Below, piece by piece: positions 1 through 6,184 of a stretch of 11,053 nucleotides of DNA (positions are counted from its first letter, which is position 1; each line of letters opens with the position of its first letter). Where the stretch lies: contig DAOVQB010000151.1 of the NCBI GenBank assembly GCA_030628905.1, positions 1 through 11,053 of the forward strand, read 5' to 3'. The stretch comes from DAOVQB01 sp023128935 (GTDB taxonomy: Bacteria > Eisenbacteria > RBG-16-71-46 > CAIMUX01 > WJJG01). The position numbers and the translations under genes are program-made. The notes under the pieces are model-generated. The model did no database searches and was not told where the DNA came from. It saw only the letters and a list, made by a program, of their open reading frames with translations.

Positions 1-20
1 CAGGGGGGTGCTCCAGGTAA

Positions 21-263
21 GGGCTTGCGCGAGCCCTAAGGGCCATCCCGCGCAGCTATCGCTGTCACCTTGACCGCTGGCTAGGTGAGGTCACGGACAC
101 CGAGGGGATCCCCATCCCGTACGGCGCCCCAAATCTCGATCTGTTGCCAAACCCGTCCTGCTGCCTCGGAATGGCCATTTGGCGGACTACGCGTCCTTCG
201 CGCGCTCTCCGAACCTGTTTCCTGAGCGGCCTTGTGGTGCTTGACACAATTCGTCAAGCCGGC
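21..263 (+). pseudogene. Decayed fragment, possibly of a FlgD-like C-terminal domain
   Basis: An 80-codon frame is open between the stop at 18-20 and the stop at 261-263, with no ATG or GTG start near its beginning, so it is not a complete gene. The stretch 'DLLPNPSCCLGMAIW' (codons from 138) resembles the start of FlgD/T9SS-type Ig domains, which usually read 'PNP....I.F.L'. The expected continuation ('V.L.V.D..GR') is not recognisable. A 38-bp near-copy of this stretch, in the same sense, lies at 7878-7915 and also reads as a protein motif. The upstream part ('RAIPRSYRCHLDRWLGEV') I do not recognise. The family assignment is inference from a short motif and could be wrong. Confidence 0.3.
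136..173 (+). repeat. 38-bp dispersed imperfect repeat, copy A
   Basis: This stretch matches 7878-7915 at 34 of 38 positions without gaps. Identity stops abruptly on both sides. The four differences fall in two synonymous and two non-synonymous codons of the frame reading DLLP(N/S)PSC(C/S)LGM, so the shared piece is probably a conserved protein motif rather than a mobile DNA element. Confidence 0.75.
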
Positions 264-352
264 TAAGGAAGTAGTTGAGGCAAGTCCGCAACTGTTCGAC
301 TTGTAAGGAATTGCAGCCTGGCTGGATTCTCTGACCCCAGGGGGGATATAGG

Positions 353-1264
353 ATGGGAATCACGTACATCGCCCCACTCAAGCGCGGCCTGATCAGGATG
401 AAGCAGGCCCTCTTCAGCCCTTTTGACATTGGGAAATGGTTCACCGTCGGATTCACCGTTTTCCTCGCAGACATCATCAACACCCACAATGGCGGTGGTG
501 GCGGATATTCTCACATTCGCGAGCGCGCGCACATGGGCTGGGATGAATTCCGTGAGATCCCGGAAACCGCTGTAGAATGGTTTGCGGACAACCCGATCTG
601 GTTTGCGGTGTGTGTGATTGGATTGCTTGTTATACTTGCCATTGTGCTGGCCCTCATCTGGCTTAGCTCGCGCGGCAAGTTCATGTTTCTCTACAACGTT
701 GCCAATGACGAATCGCAGGTCTCTAAGCCCTGGAGCGAATATGGCCGGGAGGCGGATTCTCTCTTCCGGTGGCGTGTTGTGTTTGGGTTGATCTGTCTGA
801 TTCCGGTGGCGCTCCTGATAGGCTTTGGTATCCACGTGGCAATCGAGATATCGGGTGCCTACTACCCTACAGCCCTAAGCATCCTTGGCATTGTCAGCTT
901 GGTGACCCTGGGTTTTACTCTGTTTGTGGGGATCGCATTTATTGATCTTTTCCTGAACGACTTTGTCGTCCCGATCATGTACAGAGAAAGAGCGTACGCT
1001 ACAGATGCCTGGGCGCGCTTTCTGTCGCTCTTCTCTCGCCATCCGTGGCATTTCATCTTATATGGTTTGATGGTGTTCTTTCTGCGCTTTGCGGTGTCCG
1101 TGTGTCTCTTTGTGGTGGGTTTGTTCACATGCTGCATCGGCTTCCTCTTCCTGGCCATTCCCTATATCGGCTCTGTGATTACGTTGCCGATCGCCTATAC
1201 ATACCGGGCGTTCAGTCTGGAGTATCTGGAGCAATTTGGGCCGGAGTACAAGATCTTCAAGTAG
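353..1264 (+). CDS. Multi-pass membrane protein of unknown function
   Basis: 303-residue integral membrane protein. The N-terminus ('LIRMKQALFSPFDIGKWFTVGF', split here by family wording 'MK..LF.PFD..KWF..GF') is an amphipathic entry segment typical of uncharacterised bacterial membrane proteins related to the glycerophosphodiesterase-associated membrane domain / DUF7544-type group. A Gly-rich loop (residues about 44-52) follows. Hydrophobic segments lie near residues 82-105, 136-160, 170-202, 230-262 and 265-280. The tail 'AFSLEYLEQFGPEYKIF' closes the protein. The ATG start is supported by AGGGGGG at 339-345, 7 nt upstream. The stop is 18 bp before the DUF2752 gene, so the two are probably co-transcribed. 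I see no catalytic motif. The membrane location is confident; the function is unknown. Confidence 0.85.
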   Translation: MGITYIAPLKRGLIRMKQALFSPFDIGKWFTVGFTVFLADIINTHNGGGGGYSHIRERAHMGWDEFREIPETAVEWFADNPIWFAVCVIGLLVILAIVLALIWLSSRGKFMFLYNVANDESQVSKPWSEYGREADSLFRWRVVFGLICLIPVALLIGFGIHVAIEISGAYYPTALSILGIVSLVTLGFTLFVGIAFIDLFLNDFVVPIMYRERAYATDAWARFLSLFSRHPWHFILYGLMVFFLRFAVSVCLFVVGLFTCCIGFLFLAIPYIGSVITLPIAYTYRAFSLEYLEQFGPEYKIFK

Positions 1265-1282
1265 CCAACTGAGGGCCCTCAC

Positions 1283-1828
1283 ATGGCCGCAGAGGATCGA
1301 GGACTGCCGCTGGAGGCTCGCCACAGAGGTGCGAGATTCGCCGTCATAGCTGCTTCCATGCTGGTCATGTCCTATGTCCTCCTGATGGAGCCGCTGCAGA
1401 GCTACCTGCCGCATTGTCTGTTTCATTCATTGACTGGGCACAGCTGCCCGAGCTGCGGTTTGACCCGCTCCCTGCATACCCTGCTGCATGGTGATGTCCG
1501 GGCCGCCTTCGGATTTCATGCGCTCGGGCCGGGCATCGGGTTTGCTCTGGCGGCACTGAATATTGTTCTTTTCTGGGAGGTACTTTTGGGGAGACGGCTG
1601 AGGCTGCGCATCCCTCAGATTCCCCAGAGAGCCTTGCTATGTGTGGCTGTAGGCCTGGGACTCTGCCTGTGGGTGGGGGCTTGGGCGATGAAGCTCAATC
1701 AGGAGAGCAAGGACACACGCGTGGACGAGAGCAAGGCCACCCACGCGGACGAGAGCAAGACCACACACACGGACGAGATAACCGCGAAACGGACCCGCTG
1801 GTCTCGCCGCTCGCCGAGCGGACAGTGA
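1283..1828 (+). CDS. DUF2752 family membrane protein with repeat-bearing tail
   Basis: 181-residue small membrane protein. It carries the DUF2752 hallmark at residues 43-72: a Cys after the first segment (C45), then 'TGHSCPSCGLTRS' (C55, C58, G59, R62) and 'LLHGDVRAAFGFH'. Membrane segments are near residues 19-38, 79-103 and 116-135. Family function is unknown; the CxxC pair suggests metal or thiol chemistry, which is inference. GAGGG at 1271-1275 is a ribosome binding site 7 nt before the ATG. DUF2752 proteins normally end soon after the last membrane segment. Here residues 141-164 are three copies of an 8-residue acidic/Thr/His repeat (ESKxTxxD), followed by a basic tail (165-181). That tail overlaps, on the other strand, the end of a beta-helix remnant, so it may be a recent addition created by recombination. 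Confidence 0.85.
   Translation: MAAEDRGLPLEARHRGARFAVIAASMLVMSYVLLMEPLQSYLPHCLFHSLTGHSCPSCGLTRSLHTLLHGDVRAAFGFHALGPGIGFALAALNIVLFWEVLLGRRLRLRIPQIPQRALLCVAVGLGLCLWVGAWAMKLNQESKDTRVDESKATHADESKTTHTDEITAKRTRWSRRSPSGQ
1703..1774 (+). repeat. 24-bp tandem repeat, three copies
   Basis: Units are 1703-1726, 1727-1750 and 1751-1774, each beginning GAGAGCAAG and ending GGAC. The unit length is a multiple of three and keeps the DUF2752 frame, giving the peptides ESKDTRVD, ESKATHAD and ESKTTHTD. Copies have diverged at several positions, so the array is not brand new. Confidence 0.9.
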
Positions 1829-2042
1829 TGGCCTTGCCGAGGAAATCGATGTCATGGGCGAAGCCGTCGTCGTTGGTGTCGGCCGGGCACGCATCGGGTG
1901 TGATACGGAGCAGGGCGCCATCAGCCACGATGGAGTAGACGGCGAAGGCTTCACACTGATCGGTTTCGATGACGAATTCGATGGGCTGCCCGCCGCATGT
2001 CACCGTGACGCCGGGGAGCCATCCGACGGGTATTATCGTCCA
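1824..2042 (-). pseudogene. Remnant of a secreted beta-helix/dockerin-like protein
   Basis: Reading the minus strand from 2042 downwards gives 'GWLPGVTVTCGGQPIEFV', then 'ACPADTNDDGFAHDIDFLGK' and 'AITVRSASGE', after which similarity ends inside the repeat-bearing 3' end of the DUF2752 gene. 'DTNDDGFAHDID' fits the dockerin/EF-hand loop DxNxDGxxxxxD. 'DIDFLGKAITVRSASG' matches the early beta-helix phrase of the secreted protein at 3973 ('NVDFIGLAIVIESQGG'), a phrase I expect near the N-terminus of this family. The fragment is therefore a mosaic of two gene pieces. It is in frame with the glycosyltransferase gene and begins right after its TGA. It has no start of its own. Confidence 0.5.
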
Positions 2043-3617
2043 TCACGTCCGCCGATCTGCGCGCGGAATGTAAGAGCAGCACCTTGACCCGCCGAAGAGC
2101 GCCGCCAGGCTTGAGAAGTTCAACAGGATCGCCCATGCATCGGTAGGGACGCTATAGCGGTCGTGGAACTCGGTGATCAGGGCGGTTCCAAGCGAGAGGG
2201 AGACCATCAACAACACGAGGGTCATGAACAGCTGGTCCCGCAGGATCAGGGATCGACGGCGGATCACTGCGTAGATCGGCAACAGCAGGAGCAGACAGCG
2301 GAAGTGGAACGTGAGGTAGCGCGCCTTCAGGAGGCGATTGCTTGCCTGGGAAGGAAAACTGCCGGGGCCGAAGTACAGGTGCAGCATATCCTTGAAACGC
2401 CTCCACCGTGGGGTCATGTTCTCTGCGTCGGTGGCGTCCATGGCTTGGCAATGGTCGCGATCTTCGACACGACCGAACCAATAGTCAGCCCAGTGGCCCA
2501 GTACACTGAGCGCATAACGCCCCGGATTGTCCCGAATCGTCCTGACCGCAATTGCCCTCAGTTGCTGATTGGTGGTTACCACCGGGTGTGTGGGGCTAGA
2601 GAGTGCACAGCGGACGGTTGAACAAAACCCCTCGGTCGCCAGCATTTTGCGGAGGTTTTTGCGCTTGGCAGCTACTACATTGAACTCCTTGAGAACTTTT
2701 GCTGGGCTGTTGGGGGGCCAGCGGAGGTGGTTGGGTTCGGCCTCCCGTAGCTGAGCCTCCCGCTCACGGAAGATCTCCCGGATCCTGGGATCCTGGATTT
2801 TCTCCACATCGATCCATCGAGCGACTGTTGCATAGAGGGCCCACCCATCGTGGGCCGCGATCGTGAATTGTCCCAGAACAACCCGGCTGACCGACATATA
2901 CGGGACCACGAGTACCGCAACGCCTGCCAGTAGTACCGCGGCGCGACGGACCCATTCTCCGCGGCGCAAGCGGCGGCGCCAGAGCAACTGGGCGAGTAGG
3001 ACTCCGGGAATCATGAACACTGCAGCAGATCTTGTGAGGATAGCGGCACCGAGACTCAATCCGGCGAGGAAGGCCATGCCCCGACGTTGAGGATGCGCGA
3101 GGACAAAAAAGACTGTCCCTGCCATGAAGAAGATCGCCAGGCACTCGGATAGAATTGTGTGTTCGTAGTACAGATGGCGCGGCCAGAGCGCGACGACGGC
3201 AAACACGAGCGGCCAGAGACGCTGCCAGGAAGGGTAAAACGTCCGAAACAGGGCTGCATAGGCGCCAGCAGTAAGCAAGCCGAGCAGCGATTGAGCCAGG
3301 ACCCCCGCCTGGAGCTTGGGAACCAGATGCCAGACGATGGCGAGAAACAGCGAGTACCCCGACGGTCTCTGTAGATGTGGTCTCGGATGAAAGGCCCCGT
3401 CTACGAAAATGGCACTATCCGCTAGCATGTAGTAGGGATGTGGATCGAGCAACCAGACGGCGAACTTGATGACGACAACTGCCGCCACGACTGTCACCAG
3501 GGCCAACCCCGGCGTGGGCACACCTCCGATCCATCTCCCAAAACGACTCACTGCCGCCTGTCCCTCCTGAAAATCGCGTTCCCCTGACAGCGTTGCAGTT
3601 ACGCCGGTCCCAATCAT
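2043..3617 (-). CDS. GT39/PMT-type membrane glycosyltransferase (GT-C fold)
   Basis: About 524 residues from the ATG at 3617. A first membrane segment (residues about 37-57) is followed by an exported loop with 'DPHPYYMLADSAIFVDGAF' and 'RPSGYSLFLA' (84-93). This is the layout of GT-C enzymes that move sugars from polyprenyl-phosphate donors, with an acidic residue in the first loop as catalytic candidate. Downstream motifs 'HTILSECLAIFF' and 'AILTRSAAVFMIP' are typical of bacterial GT39-like proteins. Many further membrane segments and a soluble stretch (about 270-390) follow. Donor and acceptor cannot be told from sequence. The frame stays open upstream to 3929, but that part has no membrane or family character. 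An alternative ATG at 3701 has a weak AGG 4 nt upstream; AGGAGG at 3650-3655 (minus) has no canonical start at good spacing. The start is therefore uncertain. It is divergent from the beta-helix gene. Confidence 0.8.
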   Translation of the reverse strand: MIGTGVTATLSGERDFQEGQAAVSRFGRWIGGVPTPGLALVTVVAAVVVIKFAVWLLDPHPYYMLADSAIFVDGAFHPRPHLQRPSGYSLFLAIVWHLVPKLQAGVLAQSLLGLLTAGAYAALFRTFYPSWQRLWPLVFAVVALWPRHLYYEHTILSECLAIFFMAGTVFFVLAHPQRRGMAFLAGLSLGAAILTRSAAVFMIPGVLLAQLLWRRRLRRGEWVRRAAVLLAGVAVLVVPYMSVSRVVLGQFTIAAHDGWALYATVARWIDVEKIQDPRIREIFREREAQLREAEPNHLRWPPNSPAKVLKEFNVVAAKRKNLRKMLATEGFCSTVRCALSSPTHPVVTTNQQLRAIAVRTIRDNPGRYALSVLGHWADYWFGRVEDRDHCQAMDATDAENMTPRWRRFKDMLHLYFGPGSFPSQASNRLLKARYLTFHFRCLLLLLPIYAVIRRRSLILRDQLFMTLVLLMVSLSLGTALITEFHDRYSVPTDAWAILLNFSSLAALFGGSRCCSYIPRADRRT

Positions 3618-3972
3618 AGCATGGATCTCATTCTCTCGACCTATCTGTACCTCCTGCGGGATCTGACGATCGAGAGGTCCAACCAAGTGTGGTGTGCGCA
3701 TATAACCTACATTCCGATGCAACGGGGTTTTCTGTATCTGGTGGCAATCATGGGCTGTGCGACGCGGGCCCTTACTCTTTCGGGCGGCACAATCCTTGGC
3801 CTCCTTCAGCCGATAGCTGTCCCTGGATTTGGATGATCTCCGCCCGGTGAACCAGTAGATGGACGACCGTAGTCGCGACTGCTGTGCTCCGTGTGATATC
3901 TTTTCAAGGGACTCGATCCCCGCACCCAAGACGGCCCGAGCGTGATGTCCTGCAACTTATGAGGAGGCTGCC
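3618..3972. other. Divergent intergenic region, no gene recognised
   Basis: About 355 bp separate the glycosyltransferase and beta-helix starts and must hold promoters for both directions. The minus-strand frame stays open to 3929, but its Arg/Lys/His/Gln-rich translation matches nothing I know. I see no convincing -35/-10 pair on either strand. The only clear signal is the strong ribosome binding site at 3961-3967 (GAGGAGG) serving the gene at 3973. Confidence 0.5.
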
Positions 3973-5391
3973 ATGCGGTATTTCTTGCTGACTATTGGCC
4001 TAACCCTGGTCGTTGCCGGTTCTGCGAGTGGGGCCACCTACATTGTGAGGCCCGACGGCACCGGGGATTTCCCCACGATCCAGGCGGCGGTTTGGGCTGC
4101 CGCCGACGGGGATACGATTCTGCTCACCGATGGAACTTTCACCGGGTGGGAAAACCGCAACGTCGACTTCATCGGCCTAGCTATCGTCATCGAGTCCCAA
4201 GGCGGGAACCCGGAGGCCTGCATCATCGATTGTGAAGGAACACCTGGCGAGGTGCGCCGTGGCTTCGACCTCCATTCTGGCGAGGGGCCCGGCGCCATTC
4301 TAAGGGGGATCACGATCACACGCGGTCTAGCCGACGGAGGGTGCGGTACGCTCCGGGGTGGCGCGATCAGCTGCAGCAACGAGGCCTCTCCGACCATCGA
4401 GAACTGTGTGTTCCTCGACAACGAGACTGCCTGGGGGGGGGCGCTCTATTGTCATACCGCATCCCCCAACCTCACAGGATGCACCTTCCGCGCCAATAAG
4501 GCCTGGAGTCGCGGTGGCGCTGCTTACTGCGATTTCCTCGCCGCTCCCACCTTCACGAACTGCACACTGAAAACAAACAACACCGATGGACTCGGTGGTG
4601 CGATCTTCGCCGTACCCGGGAGCCAGCTCAGTCTGGTCGGATGCCAACTGATCGGCAACGCCGCAGGTGGGGGGGATGGTGGCGCTTGTCGCTGCCGCGG
4701 GGCATTGGTCGCAGTCAGCGGCTGCGTGTTCACTGGGAACTCCACCGCCGGCAGCGGCGGAGCGGTCGCCTGCTGGGATTGCTCCACGCTCGTCGCGGGT
4801 TGTGCATTCACATCGAATTCGGCGTTTGGCTCTATCAGCGGTTTTGGTGCTGGTGGCGCCGTCCTCCTGCAGGGCAACCTGCAGGGCAACTCATCGCCTC
4901 TGATATCCGAATGCGAGTTTTCCGGAAATGTGATTCACAGTGCCACACCTATCTGCATGGGTGGGGCCGTCGCGTGTTGGATTAGATGCATGCCTACCTT
5001 TCAGAGCTGCACGTTCACGGGCAATACAGCCGACGGACCCACAAGCAGTGGGGGAGGTGTCTGCAGCGATTCGGACGGTGCGCCAACCTTCGAGAACTGC
5101 GTGTTCAGCGGCAATGCCGCCGCCTGGGGGGGGGGCTGGCCCATTTTAACTCGGCTGCGCTGGCCTCGGTCATCGGTTGTCAGTTCGCGGGCAACAGTGC
5201 TGAGTCGGGCGGTGCGTTGGAGTTATGGAATAGTGCTGCCCACCTCCAGAACTGCACTCTCAGTGACAACGCGGCCGAGGAGGGGGGCGGGCTACGGTGC
5301 AATGCCGGCTCATCCTGTGAACTGGATAACTCGATCATCGCCTTCAGCACGCAGGGTGAGGCGGTGGGGGGCGACGGTAGCCCTACCCTAG
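3973..5391 (+). CDS. Secreted right-handed beta-helix protein, N-terminal part (frameshifted)
   Basis: A signal peptide (residues 1 to about 21, cleavage near SASGA) is followed by the opening of a parallel beta-helix: 'GTGDFPTIQAAVWAAADGDT' and 'TDGTF'. There follow many Cys/Gly-rich rungs of the form 'NCxFxxNxAxxGGAxxC' to residue about 388. Such proteins are exported and form a stack of beta-strands, with roles in surface binding or glycan processing. No catalytic residues of pectate lyases are evident, so the role is unknown. GAGGAGG 5 nt before the ATG fixes the start. The frame is lost at the G10 run 5126-5135 (W385): the last about 85 residues to 5391 are Arg-rich and lack rungs, whereas the rungs resume in another frame. 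With one more G the gene would run to 5921 and encode about 649 residues. Confidence 0.85.
   Translation: MRYFLLTIGLTLVVAGSASGATYIVRPDGTGDFPTIQAAVWAAADGDTILLTDGTFTGWENRNVDFIGLAIVIESQGGNPEACIIDCEGTPGEVRRGFDLHSGEGPGAILRGITITRGLADGGCGTLRGGAISCSNEASPTIENCVFLDNETAWGGALYCHTASPNLTGCTFRANKAWSRGGAAYCDFLAAPTFTNCTLKTNNTDGLGGAIFAVPGSQLSLVGCQLIGNAAGGGDGGACRCRGALVAVSGCVFTGNSTAGSGGAVACWDCSTLVAGCAFTSNSAFGSISGFGAGGAVLLQGNLQGNSSPLISECEFSGNVIHSATPICMGGAVACWIRCMPTFQSCTFTGNTADGPTSSGGGVCSDSDGAPTFENCVFSGNAAAWGGGWPILTRLRWPRSSVVSSRATVLSRAVRWSYGIVLPTSRTALSVTTRPRRGAGYGAMPAHPVNWITRSSPSARRVRRWGATVALP
5126..5135 (+). repeat. G10 homopolymer at the frameshift point
   Basis: Ten consecutive G follow CGCCT. The rung pattern requires 'WGGGLAHF', meaning TGG followed by three GGG codons' worth and then CTG, which needs eleven G. 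Eight G would also restore frame with one Gly fewer. Other runs in the same gene, G9 at 4433-4441 and G7 at 4669-4675, are in frame. The length is either a phase-variable tract state, a true mutation or a base-calling error. Confidence 0.9.
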
Positions 5392-5921
5392 TCTGCTGTG
5401 ATCTCTTCGGCAATGCGGGTGGAGATTGGGTGGGGGTCATCGCCGGGCAATATGGGCAAGACGGCAACATCGCCGAAGATCCTCTCTTCTGCGGCGAGAG
5501 CCATCCCACCGACCCCTACACCTTGTGGAACGATTCTCCTTGTCTCCCGGAGGCGAATCCAGCCTGCGGGCTGATCGGTGCCCGGCCGGAGGGGTGTTCG
5601 CCGGCAGCCAGCGATGGGTTCTCGCCGGTGCCAGAGACGGTCTTCCTGGCCCGGCCCACGCCAAATCCGGCTCGCTTCAACGCCTGCATCAGTTATGGGA
5701 TCCCTGCCGGGCACAGCGGTTGCCGTGTCAGACTGGATGTCTTTGACCCAGCGGGTCGCCTGGTCCGCGGACTTGTAGATGAACTCCAGCCAGCTGGCAG
5801 CTATCGCGTGACCTGGGATGGCGCGAACCAGGCGCGTTCCCCCGTCCCCGCCGGCGTATATTTGTGCCGGCTCAGCGTGGGCGGGAAGGCCGTGACGAGC
5901 CGGATCTTGCTGGTCCGATAA
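5136..5921 (+). CDS. Beta-helix protein, C-terminal part with FlgD-like Ig domain
   Basis: This is the continuation of the gene at 3973 in the shifted frame. It begins with rungs ('LAHFNSAALASVIGCQFAGN', 'NCTLSDNAAEEGGGLRC'). Then comes the family's closing block ('EDPLFC...NDSPCLPEANPACGLIGA', about 5475-5585), and from about 5635 a domain of about 95 residues containing 'PTPNPARFNACISYGIP', 'VRLDVFDPAGRLVRGLVDE', 'YRVTWDGANQ', 'PAGVYLCRL' and a final 'SRILLVR'. This last domain is the FlgD-Ig / type IX-secretion-style C-terminal domain common in FCB bacteria, where it acts as a sorting or anchoring signal; that role here is inference. It has no ribosome binding site of its own, so it would be made only if the G-tract frame is restored. 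Confidence 0.8.
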   Translation: MAHFNSAALASVIGCQFAGNSAESGGALELWNSAAHLQNCTLSDNAAEEGGGLRCNAGSSCELDNSIIAFSTQGEAVGGDGSPTLVCCDLFGNAGGDWVGVIAGQYGQDGNIAEDPLFCGESHPTDPYTLWNDSPCLPEANPACGLIGARPEGCSPAASDGFSPVPETVFLARPTPNPARFNACISYGIPAGHSGCRVRLDVFDPAGRLVRGLVDELQPAGSYRVTWDGANQARSPVPAGVYLCRLSVGGKAVTSRILLVR

Positions 5922-5931
5922 GAGTAGGATG

Positions 5932-5947
5932 AGAAGGCCGACCTTCT
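5932..5947 (+). terminator. Weak terminator-like hairpin after the beta-helix gene
   Basis: AGAAGG and CCTTCT form a 6-bp perfect stem with the loop CCGA, 11 nt after the stop codon. Only a short pyrimidine stretch (TTCT) follows, not a T-run, so intrinsic termination would be poor. Confidence 0.25.
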
Positions 5948-6091
5948 TCTGGGCCTCAAGCCCGCTTTCCCATTGGAGACACATAATATGACAACGGCGC
6001 TGTCATCGCGCCCATTCGGCAGTGTGGATTGTCCCTAATTGCAGCTAGGTCAACGTATTATGGCCGTGGACTTGATTCGAATGATGAGTCC

Positions 6092-6145
6092 AATTCGCGA
6101 CATTTCGTGGAATGGACGCGACCATTTTTCGAAATATCGCGAAAT
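6092..6145. repeat. 54-nt imperfect palindrome upstream of ATPase gene
   Basis: Positions 6092-6115 can pair with 6122-6145 around a 6-nt loop (ACGCGA). Of the 24 opposed positions, 19 are Watson-Crick pairs, 2 are G-T and 3 are mismatches (at 6093, 6101 and 6108). The outer arms contain TTCGCGA and ATTTCG and their complements. Pairing fades outside these limits. It ends 39 nt before the ATG at 6185 and 4 nt before a possible -35 box. No T-run follows, so it is not an ordinary terminator. It could be an operator, a REP/MITE-like element or a 5' RNA structure. Confidence 0.75.
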
Positions 6146-6149
6146 AGTC

Positions 6150-6178
6150 TTGACGGGTTTTCCTGCTCCAGCTACCGT
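6150..6178 (+). promoter_or_regulatory. Candidate promoter placing the transcript start at the ATG
   Basis: TTGACG (6150-6155), a 17-nt spacer, then TACCGT (6173-6178). The -35 box matches 5 of 6 positions and the -10 box 3 of 6 including TA...T. The expected start falls near 6185, the A of the ATG, which has no ribosome binding site. The geometry equals that before the second ATPase gene. Confidence 0.35.
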
Positions 6179-6184
6179 ACCTGT

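Noticed and set aside
3618..3929. N-terminal 104-residue extension of the glycosyltransferase frame
   Set aside because: The translation is Arg/Lys/Gln-rich, without membrane or family character, and precedes the usual short cytoplasmic N-terminus. The open frame is probably chance in GC-rich DNA.
4038..4889. Minus-strand frames within the beta-helix gene
   Set aside because: They are Pro/Ser/Arg-rich shadows of a clearly coding plus strand with rung periodicity.
6029..6184. TTG-started 52-residue extension of the first DUF4143 ATPase
   Set aside because: It crosses the 54-nt palindrome and the candidate promoter and shows no family similarity. The ATG at 6185 sits at the normal distance from Walker A.
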